A stretch of 10,299 nucleotides of DNA from an uncultured Candidatus Melainabacteria bacterium (GTDB lineage Bacteria > Cyanobacteriota > Vampirovibrionia > Gastranaerophilales > Gastranaerophilaceae), in the NCBI GenBank assembly GCA_934773085.1, contig CAKVMU010000041.1:1-10299 (forward strand), in the 5' to 3' direction. The position numbers and the translations under genes were made by a program. Below are positions 1 through 6,404 of the stretch, piece after piece. How positions within the stretch are numbered: the first letter of the stretch is position 1; each line of letters begins with the position of its first letter. The notes under the pieces were generated by a model that saw only the letters and a list, made by a program, of their open reading frames with translations, was not told where the DNA came from and did not search any database.

Positions 1-115
1 ATTCACAACAGAAGTTGGTGTAAATTATCATTGGGAATACACTTTCATCGTGGGTGCATTGTGCTTGATTTCAGCATCAATCATTGCTTCAAAAGTTAAG
101 GAAATTCGCAAGTGA
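1..115 (+). CDS. C-terminal end of a membrane protein, probably a transporter (partial)
   Basis: The frame starting at base 2 is open from the left edge and ends at TGA 113-115, giving 37 residues. A hydrophobic stretch (YTFIVGALCLISASIIA) fills most of it and is followed by a short basic tail ending KVKEIRK. This looks like the last transmembrane helix and cytoplasmic tail of a polytopic protein; the last helix of an MFS-type transporter is the most natural reading, but the family cannot be proved from so little. Its stop overlaps the GTG start of the next gene in the four bases GTGA, so the two are probably one operon and translationally coupled. If it is a transporter, it may move the substrate or product of the radical SAM enzyme next door; that is inference. 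Confidence 0.6.
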   Translation, partial: FTTEVGVNYHWEYTFIVGALCLISASIIASKVKEIRK

Positions 116-1509
116 TAAAGAAGAAAATATTTCTTGTTTATCCTCCTTCGCTGGTGATGAATCGTGAAGACAGGTGTCAGCAGCCGACTAAAGAGTTGTT
201 GGTAATACCACCTCTTCCGCCGACAGATTTAATGTATTTGGCATCAATTGCTGAGGAGTGCGGGTTTGAAGCAAAGATAAAAGACTATAGTTTGGGCGGA
301 AATTTTGAGAAAGATTTGAGGGAATTTTCGCCGGACTATTTGCTGGTGAATATAGCGACTCCGACATTCAAATCCGATATGGAAAGTGTACTAAGGGCGA
401 AGGCTATCTTACCTAATCTTGTAACTATCGTAAAAGGGGCGCCTTTTCTAACATATAATATCAATGTGATTTATGAAAACCAATTTGTTGATTACGTTAT
501 TATGGGAGAGCCGGAACTTACGTTGCGTGATATTTTGAATGGTGTTCCGGATAATGAAATCCTAGGAATTTGTTACAGAGAAAACTTTCAGGGTGTAAAA
601 AACGAACTTCGTCCGTTTATAGAGAATTTGGATATTTTACCTTTTCCGGCAAGACATCTTGTTGACAATTCGATTTATACAAGACCGGATAATGGCAAGA
701 TTCAGGCTGTAATAAAGGTTTCGAGAGGATGTCCGTACCACTGTTTCTTTTGTTTAGCAACTCCTGTCTCCGGAGCAAAAGTCAGAGTTCGTTCGGCAGA
801 CAATATTGTGTCTGAGATAAAAGAGTGCGTTGAAAAATATAAGATAAAAAACTTTTTGTTTTGGTCTGATATTTTTAATTTTAATCGTAAGTGGACTTTA
901 GAGTTATGCAACAAGATAATTGAAAGCGGTTTAAAAATTACGTGGTCAGCTAATACAAGAGCCAATACAATGGATGAAGAGATGGCAAGGTTGATGTATA
1001 AAGCCGGATGTCGTCTTGTTAGTATAGGTGTTGAAAGTGGTTCTCAAGAAATATTGAATAGGATTGGCAAAAAAATAACATTGTCAGAAATCCGAGAAAC
1101 GGTGAGAATTTTAAAGAAAAATCGAATTAAAATTTATAACTATTTTGTAATAGGCTTACCTTGGGAAACTGAAAGAACAGTTGAGGAAACGATTAAATTC
1201 GCAATAGAGTTGGATAGCAATTTTGTAAGTTTTTATACTGCAACTCCGCTTCCAGGAACAAGATTTTTTGAGTATGCAATGACAAACCATCTTATAGATG
1301 ACGGTATGGATTTTGAAGGGGCATATTATAATCCGGTTGTACGTTCGCACGAACTGTCAAAAGATAGAATTTTTGAATTGCATAAACTTGCAGTTAAAAG
1401 ATTTTATTTGAGGCCGGCTTATATTATAAAAACTCTGCTCTCTCTAAGGAGTTTCGCAGAGTTTGAAAGATATTTTAAAGCCGGAATGGCTTTGGTATTT
1501 AAAAAGTAA
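112..1509 (+). CDS. B12-binding radical SAM enzyme (class B type), substrate unknown
   Basis: The 465-residue product has the two-domain plan of cobalamin-dependent radical SAM proteins. Residues about 4-140 form a Rossmann-like B12-binding domain, with the opening KIFLVYPP and the PPLPPTDLMYLASIAEECGF segment typical of the BchE/P-methylase group. The radical SAM core follows with the cluster motif C207-x3-C211-x2-C214 (CPYHCFFC). Later family segments are GVESGSQEILNRIGK and YFVIGLPWETERTVEET. Members cleave S-adenosylmethionine at a 4Fe-4S cluster and methylate or rearrange unreactive carbons in lipids, cofactors or peptides; the substrate cannot be read from the sequence. The start is GTG at 112, preceded by AAGGAA about nine bases upstream; the first downstream ATG would cut into the B12 domain. 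It overlaps the stop of the upstream membrane-protein gene and ends at a strong terminator. Confidence 0.88.
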   Translation: MIKKKIFLVYPPSLVMNREDRCQQPTKELLVIPPLPPTDLMYLASIAEECGFEAKIKDYSLGGNFEKDLREFSPDYLLVNIATPTFKSDMESVLRAKAILPNLVTIVKGAPFLTYNINVIYENQFVDYVIMGEPELTLRDILNGVPDNEILGICYRENFQGVKNELRPFIENLDILPFPARHLVDNSIYTRPDNGKIQAVIKVSRGCPYHCFFCLATPVSGAKVRVRSADNIVSEIKECVEKYKIKNFLFWSDIFNFNRKWTLELCNKIIESGLKITWSANTRANTMDEEMARLMYKAGCRLVSIGVESGSQEILNRIGKKITLSEIRETVRILKKNRIKIYNYFVIGLPWETERTVEETIKFAIELDSNFVSFYTATPLPGTRFFEYAMTNHLIDDGMDFEGAYYNPVVRSHELSKDRIFELHKLAVKRFYLRPAYIIKTLLSLRSFAEFERYFKAGMALVFKK

Positions 1510-1539
1510 AAAAAAACGAGGCTAGCGCCTCGCTTTTTT
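1508..1539. terminator. Bidirectional intrinsic terminator between the radical SAM gene and rpsT
   Basis: A six-base-pair GC-rich stem (CGAGGC 1517-1522 with GCCTCG 1527-1532) closes a four-base TAGC loop. It has an A-run on the left (1508-1516) and a T-run on the right (1534-1539), so it reads as hairpin plus U-tract on both strands. It lies between convergent genes and can serve both. The right-hand T-run reaches into the rpsT stop codon. Confidence 0.9.
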
Positions 1540-1804
1540 ATTTTGCTAATTTTTTAACAGCTAAAACAAGTCTTGATTTCTTTCTTGCAGCGGTATTTTT
1601 GTGAAGAATACCTTTAGAAACAGCCTTGTCACAAAGTTGATAAACTTTTGAGATTGCTGCGTTTAAAGCTTCTTTATCTGATTCAACAGCCAATGCTAAA
1701 ACTTTTTTAACAGCTGTCTTGATAGAAGTTTTAAATGCTACGTTTCTTTGTCTGTTAGCTTCTGCAATTAGAACTCTTTTCTTTGCTGACTTAATGTTTG
1801 CCAT
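1538..1804 (-). CDS. rpsT: 30S ribosomal protein bS20
   Basis: The 88-residue lysine/arginine/alanine-rich protein begins MANIKSAKKRVLIAEANRQR and contains the conserved segment around KAVSKGILHKNTAARKKSRL, both characteristic of bS20. Its length matches the family. The protein binds 16S rRNA and is a primary-binding component of the small subunit. The start is ATG at 1804-1802, with AAAGGAAA about six bases upstream. It is on the same strand as the HerA-like gene but is separated from it by 133 bp containing a good sigma-70-type promoter and a small hairpin, so it is probably transcribed on its own. It ends in the bidirectional terminator. In E. coli S20 represses its own translation; a structured leader here leaves that possibility open, without proof. 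Confidence 0.97.
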   Translation of the reverse strand: MANIKSAKKRVLIAEANRQRNVAFKTSIKTAVKKVLALAVESDKEALNAAISKVYQLCDKAVSKGILHKNTAARKKSRLVLAVKKLAK

Positions 1805-1832
1805 TTTATATTTCCTTTCACTTGTAACAGAT

Positions 1833-1856
1833 TACGAAGCCAATGACCTCTTCGTA
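1833..1856 (-). promoter_or_regulatory. rpsT: Hairpin in the rpsT leader
   Basis: A seven-base-pair perfect inverted repeat (TACGAAG 1833-1839, CTTCGTA 1850-1856) encloses a ten-base loop. It lies about 30 bases upstream of the rpsT start, inside the predicted leader. It is not followed by a U-tract on the rpsT strand, so it is not a terminator. It could be a binding site for translational control, but nothing in the sequence identifies the ligand. Confidence 0.4.
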
Positions 1857-1890
1857 CCCTGTTTATCACATGAGGATTGTGAGTACTTTT

Positions 1891-1919
1891 ATTCTAATAG
1901 GAACATAAGTTCTTGTAAA
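1891..1919 (-). promoter_or_regulatory. rpsT: Predicted sigma-70-type promoter of rpsT with palindromic operator-like spacer
   Basis: Read on the minus strand, a -35 element TTTACA (1914-1919) is separated by exactly 17 bases from a -10 element TAGAAT (1891-1896). This predicts a transcript start near 1884 and an approximately 80-nt leader. The spacer contains the palindrome GAAC-ATAA-GTTC at 1901-1912, well placed for a repressor. The promoter call rests on consensus match and spacing only. Confidence 0.65.
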
Positions 1920-1937
1920 GGGGGTGAACCTTTGATA

Positions 1938-4448
1938 TTAAGCTTTTTTAATCTCTGTAAGAGTCGGGTCTAACAATCTGCGTCCGACGTTGTCAAAATT
2001 AATTGAGTAAAGCGTTTTTGTTCCGTATTTAATCATTTTTTCAACTATTCCAGAACCGTATTTTGCATGAAGAACAGTGTCTCCTTGCTCAATCTGATCA
2101 GAAATTACCAAATCTTCTTGTGGAATGTCAGCGTTGTATACTGGAACTATTGGAGTTGAAGTCTCTCTTTTTTCCAATATTTCTTTAGGCTCCTCTTCTA
2201 AATCAGAGTTTCCTACTTCTTCCAGCGGTTCAAGAAAACCATCTTCCTCTTCTTCTGTTTCTTGAAGCTCAGGTAATTCCTCCATATCGTCATTAAGACT
2301 AATTTCTTCAGTGATTTCATTATCTTCATTATTTAATTCATCAATGAAATCTAAGTCAGAGTCAGTGATAGTATCCTCTTTCATTGTAGTGAAAACTTTG
2401 TCAACATCTTTCACTATCTCGTCATCAAGAGAGTCACTCTCTTCTTCTGTAGAATCTTCAAGTTCAACCAAAATATCTTCATCAGAAATTTGAGAATCAT
2501 CTAACTCAACAATATCCTCGAATTCTTCTGGTTGCTCTGTTAAAGGGATGACTTCTGGTTCAACAACAGCACTGTCATTTTGTTCAACTGCTTCTTCTTC
2601 GATAATTTCAGGTTCGTTATCTGTTACAGCTTCTTCTGCTGCTTCATCTGCCAAATCTGAAATATCTTCCGGCATTTCAATGATTTCAGCAGAGGACTCA
2701 AATTCTTCATCTGAATCATTTTCAATATCAAATGGTTCTGCATCAGGTACGTCAAGAAGTTCTTCTGATTCCGGCTGTTCGTCTGTTTCTGTCAAATCGT
2801 TTGGTTCTTCATCAGAAATAGTTGCGGATTCTTCTTCTGTTTCCTCTATTTGAATTTCATCAGAGTTTTCTTCCGGTTCGATTTCTTCTAAAACAGTATC
2901 TTCTGAGATTTCTTCTGAGATTTCTACAGGCTCTTCTGAACTTTCTTCTGCTTCTGTCGGAGTAACGTTTGTATGAAACTCTGTAGACTTGAATCCTGTA
3001 ACTTGCGGATTTTTTTCTTCCTGTTCTTGAGCTTCGGTATTTTCTTCAGAGAAGAGTTCCGGAACTTCTGCTTCTTCTATATCTTCGGAAACTTTTTCTA
3101 TAAGTTCGTCAGATTTTTTCTCAATAGCTTCGCTATGAGATTCCAATTCTTCATTATTATCAGAAACAACGCTATCTTCTTCTTGTAAAGGTTCTTCTGT
3201 CTGTTCTTCAAATGCAGTATTGAGTTCTTCGTCACTTAATTCAGTTGTCTCAACTTCTTTTTCAGTCGGTAACGGAGCGGAAAAATTCATTTTCTCCAAA
3301 ACTGATACGAAAGGAATGTAGTTTGTACCTTCGCCAACTACAAGATAAGAACCCTTTGTCATAGAGTTTAAGAATGTTCCATATGTTTTAAAAACTTCAT
3401 TTGCCGTGAAAGACGGTTCAATGATGAAATTGTCAAACATAGTTTTTATTTCGTTAATATACTTAAATCTTGAGTGAGTAACGAACAAAGTTGGGATGTC
3501 AGATGTCAAAACAGTTTTTAGATTCTTTTTGCTGATAGCGTTGGAAGTTTCTAAAATTACCTGTGTTTGAGGCTTCAACTTTGAAAGTTCAGAGTAAATT
3601 ACACTCAAATATCTGTTTTGGAAAACAGTATCCAATTTTGAAATATCAATAGTTGCAGTTTTAAGTGCCAAAATCTGCTTAAGGTTGTTTGCATCTTTTG
3701 CTGTTGCTGCGAAATATCCTAACTTATCAAATTTAGCCAGCTTGTTTTTCAAGACCAATAACTTAAATATGTGAGATTTATCAACCATATCATCGACAAT
3801 GGATTTCAAGGCTCCAAACGGAAGGAATGGAACTGTTTTAGAGTAGTCGGAAAGGTCTTTAAAAATTTCTTTTATAAGAGATTTGCTGTCAGAAGTTGCA
3901 TCATTAAGGCAATCTTCGAACATAAATTCAAGAGAATCTGTGTTTAAAGGAAGTTTGAAGTCTACTCCTGCAACAAATTTAGGAGAGTCTGTTGTTCCCA
4001 ACATATCCACAACAAGAACATTTGTATGCTGAGCAAATTGTTGTGACAGGTTAGATATGATTGTGTTGTTGTAATCTTTACTGTCAACACAAACTAACAT
4101 TTTCTTGTTGAAACAGTTTACGTCCATCGGAATATTTATATCTTCTCCGATGAATTTACCGGCAACAATAGGGGTTTGATAATCAATCGATTGACTTAAT
4201 ATGTCAAAGGTGAATTCTTCCAGCTCAGAATCTTTTGACGGAAGTGTTCTGTCATAGTTTTTTAATGTTCCGTCGTAAACAAATAAAAGCTTTGCGTAAC
4301 AAAGTTGACCCAAATCTGTGTTTAAGGTCTTGATTACTTGTGCAACGTATTGCTTTGAAATATCTTTAATTAGCAGAAAAGAAGACAATGCTACTCTTTT
4401 TTCTGTCTCAAATTTTATAAAACCATCTCTTGCTTCTAGAATTCTCAT
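1938..4448 (-). CDS. HerA-like pseudo-ATPase with long acidic region and C-terminal UvrD/PcrA-type Tudor domain
   Basis: The 836-residue protein has three parts. Residues 1 to about 390 resemble the HerA/DUF87 translocase plan: a beta-rich start (1-75), then IPMDVNCFNKKMLVCVDSKD, where HerA has a P-loop, then a Walker-B-like strand VLVVDM (144-149). Near 365-385 is GSYLVVGEGTNYIPFVSVL, like the end of the HerA core. The P-loop GxxGxGK[ST] is absent, so nucleotide hydrolysis is doubtful. Residues about 396-770 are overwhelmingly Glu, Asp and Ser with few hydrophobics, so probably disordered. Residues about 786-836 (GDTVLHAKYGSGIVEKM, then INFDNVGRRLL) match the C-terminal Tudor-like domain that UvrD/PcrA helicases use to contact RNA polymerase. 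No signal peptide or membrane helix is seen. The start has AGAGG seven bases upstream. A role at DNA or RNA polymerase is inference. Confidence 0.7.
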   Translation of the reverse strand: MRILEARDGFIKFETEKRVALSSFLLIKDISKQYVAQVIKTLNTDLGQLCYAKLLFVYDGTLKNYDRTLPSKDSELEEFTFDILSQSIDYQTPIVAGKFIGEDINIPMDVNCFNKKMLVCVDSKDYNNTIISNLSQQFAQHTNVLVVDMLGTTDSPKFVAGVDFKLPLNTDSLEFMFEDCLNDATSDSKSLIKEIFKDLSDYSKTVPFLPFGALKSIVDDMVDKSHIFKLLVLKNKLAKFDKLGYFAATAKDANNLKQILALKTATIDISKLDTVFQNRYLSVIYSELSKLKPQTQVILETSNAISKKNLKTVLTSDIPTLFVTHSRFKYINEIKTMFDNFIIEPSFTANEVFKTYGTFLNSMTKGSYLVVGEGTNYIPFVSVLEKMNFSAPLPTEKEVETTELSDEELNTAFEEQTEEPLQEEDSVVSDNNEELESHSEAIEKKSDELIEKVSEDIEEAEVPELFSEENTEAQEQEEKNPQVTGFKSTEFHTNVTPTEAEESSEEPVEISEEISEDTVLEEIEPEENSDEIQIEETEEESATISDEEPNDLTETDEQPESEELLDVPDAEPFDIENDSDEEFESSAEIIEMPEDISDLADEAAEEAVTDNEPEIIEEEAVEQNDSAVVEPEVIPLTEQPEEFEDIVELDDSQISDEDILVELEDSTEEESDSLDDEIVKDVDKVFTTMKEDTITDSDLDFIDELNNEDNEITEEISLNDDMEELPELQETEEEEDGFLEPLEEVGNSDLEEEPKEILEKRETSTPIVPVYNADIPQEDLVISDQIEQGDTVLHAKYGSGIVEKMIKYGTKTLYSINFDNVGRRLLDPTLTEIKKA
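2139..3263 (-). repeat. Low-complexity acidic coding stretch (Glu/Asp/Ser-rich)
   Basis: This is the approximately 375-codon middle of the HerA-like gene, residues about 396-770. On the plus strand it shows as recurrent TTCTTCTG and TCTTCTTC blocks; in protein it is rich in EE, SE, DE and PE combinations with no clear fixed repeat length. The composition predicts a highly negative, extended, disordered linker. The antisense strand gives spurious serine-rich open frames. Such tracts are prone to length change by slippage between strains. Confidence 0.85.
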
Positions 4449-4534
4449 TCATAAACCTCTAGGGAGATTTTACCATGAACATGCTTGAGTTACGCAAAAA
4501 ATTTTACAATTTGAAACCTAAAAGCAATGATTTC

Positions 4535-4552
4535 AATAATTGAACTGTTCAA
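4535..4552 (+). promoter_or_regulatory. Putative -10 and palindrome upstream of the M16 operon
   Basis: TTGAAA (4511-4516) and AATAAT (4535-4540), 18 bases apart, form a plausible sigma-70-type promoter with a predicted start near 4547. Overlapping its -10 end and the transcript start is a perfect palindrome TTGAAC-T-GTTCAA (4540-4552), an operator-like position. The 126-bp gap (4449-4574) lies between two divergent genes. I found no equally convincing promoter for the minus-strand HerA-like gene here; the best is TTGCGT with 19-bp spacing to TAAAAT. Confidence 0.45.
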
Positions 4553-4574
4553 TCTTTTGTGGTTTAATTTCGGT

Positions 4575-5783
4575 ATGAGAGAATTTAAATTGACAAACGG
4601 TATTTCTGCCGGAATAAAAAGAAATGAAAATACGCCAAGAACGGCTTTGAGCATAAACTTTTCAATCGTAAGACCTGAAAAATATGCGGGAGAATATTTA
4701 CTGATGAATCGCTTGCTGTTAAAGGGTACAAAAAAGTACTCGTCAGAAGAGTTATCTGCGGTTTTGGAAGAGAACGCAATCGATTTGTTCACAGAGATGA
4801 AGTATGACTATCTTCGTTACAGATTTGTATGCTTGAACGATGATTTTGAGTTGGCGCTGTCAGTGTTGGCTGATATTATGGAAAATTCAACTTTTGACGA
4901 TTTTGAGAAAGAAAGAATTAAGTTAAAAGGTGAATTAATGGCTGAACTTGATTCTGCAAAAGTGAAGGTCTCCGATTTATTCACAAAAACTCTGTATAAA
5001 AATCATTTCTATGGACATAGCTATACAAATGTTCTGGAAGATATAGATAAAGTAACTTTGGATGATGTTCGTAAAGCTTACTCAGAAATATTGGAAAACT
5101 CTAACAAAACATTGGTTTTGGTTGGTGATATAAATGACAAAGATGCTGAAACTTTACTCAATAAATATCTTGCTCACTTCCCTGCACCAAAGGATGTGGA
5201 ATCGCTTATTCCGGCACCGTCTCCGTTACATAATGAGTACGCAGAGTTGGTAAAAGAGGATGCTCAACAAGCTCAGATTCTGCAAGGGTGGTTGGTTCCT
5301 ACAATTGGCAGCGAAGATTATCCGAAGATTATGTTGTTAAATATAATTTTAGGGGCAAGCGGTTTGTCTTCCCGTTTGTTCTTGGAATTGCGTGAGAAAA
5401 AAGGTTTGGCATATACTGTCAGAACATCTTATGAAACTCACCTGCAAGCTGCAGTCTTTAGTATATATATCGGAACTGAGCCTTCCAATATTCAAACTTC
5501 TATAGACGGTTTTAAAGAAGAAATTGAGAAAATTAAGAATATTGAAGTTGGTGAAGAAGAGCTTCACAATGCCATAAATAATTTAATCGGAAAACAACAA
5601 TTTGTGACCGAAACAAATTCTCAACAGGCAAATTTAATGGCTTATTATTCAATCTGCGGAAAGCCTTTGAACTATCAAGAAGAGGTTATTAATGCCTTGC
5701 GTAAGGTTACACCGGCAGACTTAAAAGAGTGTGCTAATAAGTATTTTACAGACGATTACGTTTTAGCGGTATTAAAACCTTAG
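4575..5783 (+). CDS. M16 (pitrilysin/insulinase-type) peptidase homologue lacking the zinc motif
   Basis: The 402-residue product has the two-lobe plan of single-unit M16 proteins. The N-terminal half aligns through the LLLKGT segment (47-52), which normally follows the HxxEH zinc motif. Here the corresponding residues 42-46 read LLMNR, so no zinc-binding His or catalytic Glu is present. The second half keeps the substrate-binding Arg/Tyr segment: SRLFLELREKKGLAYTV, with R267 and Y280. This matches the non-catalytic partner of M16 heterodimers, such as the alpha subunit of mitochondrial processing peptidase, which positions peptide for a separate catalytic subunit. No such subunit gene is in the window. 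I chose ATG 4575 over the in-frame ATG at 4527: the family sequence starts there (MREFKLTNGI), and the best promoter lies inside the longer version. The Shine-Dalgarno signal is weak. It is first of a three-gene operon. Confidence 0.85.
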   Translation: MREFKLTNGISAGIKRNENTPRTALSINFSIVRPEKYAGEYLLMNRLLLKGTKKYSSEELSAVLEENAIDLFTEMKYDYLRYRFVCLNDDFELALSVLADIMENSTFDDFEKERIKLKGELMAELDSAKVKVSDLFTKTLYKNHFYGHSYTNVLEDIDKVTLDDVRKAYSEILENSNKTLVLVGDINDKDAETLLNKYLAHFPAPKDVESLIPAPSPLHNEYAELVKEDAQQAQILQGWLVPTIGSEDYPKIMLLNIILGASGLSSRLFLELREKKGLAYTVRTSYETHLQAAVFSIYIGTEPSNIQTSIDGFKEEIEKIKNIEVGEEELHNAINNLIGKQQFVTETNSQQANLMAYYSICGKPLNYQEEVINALRKVTPADLKECANKYFTDDYVLAVLKP

Positions 5784-5792
5784 GATTAGTAA

Positions 5793-6404
5793 ATGACAGA
5801 AGTATTTGGCAATCTTAATAACCCTAATGTGCTTGTAATCGGAGTTTTTCATGGGGATGAACCTCAGGGAAATTATCTTATAAGAGAATATGTTAAGCAA
5901 AACCCCGAAACAAACTTGCTTATGTTGCCTTGTTTGAACAAAAGCGGTTTTGACAAAGGTAGTCGGGTTAATGCAAATGGTGTGGATTTGAACAGAAATT
6001 TTCCAACAAAAAATTGGGAAAAGACTGATAAAAATGAATTTTACGGTGGAGACAAACCGGCGAGCGAGAGTGAGACAAAATTCTTAATTGATTTGATAAA
6101 TAATTATTCGCTGAAAATTATTCTGACTCTGCACGCTCCATTCAAGGTTGTTAACTATGATGGCGGTGAAGATGCAAAAAAGGTTGCAGAAGATATTTCA
6201 AAACTAATAGATTATCCTGTAGAAGGCGATATTGGGTACCCAACTCCTGGAAGTTTTGGAACTTGGGCAGGAGTAGAACGAGGTATTTCAACTATAACGC
6301 TTGAATTGGATGAAGAAGTTGATGTAAAAATATTGGAAGAGCCGGTTTTTAAAATTTTTAAAATGTTAGAGGAAAAGTATGGAAAAGATAAAAGAGTTAG
6401 TTAA
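5793..6404 (+). CDS. M14-family zinc carboxypeptidase/amidase, MpaA-like
   Basis: The compact 203-residue protein has a full M14 active site: HGDE with zinc ligands H20 and E23, the third ligand H114 in LTLHAPF, the substrate-binding Asn-Arg pair N67/R68 in VDLNRNFP, and the catalytic glutamate E171 in TITLELDEE. The short form without signal peptide resembles murein peptide amidase A, a cytoplasmic enzyme that cuts the gamma-D-glutamyl-diaminopimelate bond of recycled wall tripeptide; other M14 cell-shape peptidases are the alternative. Its neighbours uppS and gatD favour a peptidoglycan substrate. It starts nine bases after the M16 stop with AGGA seven bases upstream, and its last 26 bases overlap the uppS start, so it is translationally coupled to both neighbours. 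Confidence 0.8.
   Translation: MTEVFGNLNNPNVLVIGVFHGDEPQGNYLIREYVKQNPETNLLMLPCLNKSGFDKGSRVNANGVDLNRNFPTKNWEKTDKNEFYGGDKPASESETKFLIDLINNYSLKIILTLHAPFKVVNYDGGEDAKKVAEDISKLIDYPVEGDIGYPTPGSFGTWAGVERGISTITLELDEEVDVKILEEPVFKIFKMLEEKYGKDKRVS

Noticed and set aside
1917..1933. AAAGG/CCTTT inverted repeat after the HerA-like gene as a terminator
   Set aside because: Only five base pairs with a seven-base loop, no U-tract on the minus strand, and it overlaps the predicted rpsT -35.
1719..1973. 84-residue plus-strand frame across the rpsT start
   Set aside because: It lies antisense to rpsT and its promoter, with no ribosome site or recognisable protein features.
2311..3188. Plus-strand serine- and phenylalanine-rich open frames opposite the HerA-like gene
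   Set aside because: They are the antisense of the acidic Glu/Asp/Ser codons, have no ribosome sites or family similarity, and the minus-strand frame is continuous with recognisable ends.
2139..3263. TTCTTCTG-rich stretch considered as a CRISPR or tandem DNA repeat array
   Set aside because: No fixed unit or spacer length; the pattern follows from Glu/Ser codon use in an open reading frame.
4527..4574. Longer M16 start adding 16 residues (MISIIELFNLLWFNFG)
   Set aside because: The hydrophobic run looks slightly signal-like, but there is no ribosome site, the predicted -10 and palindrome fall inside it, and the family sequence begins at the next methionine.
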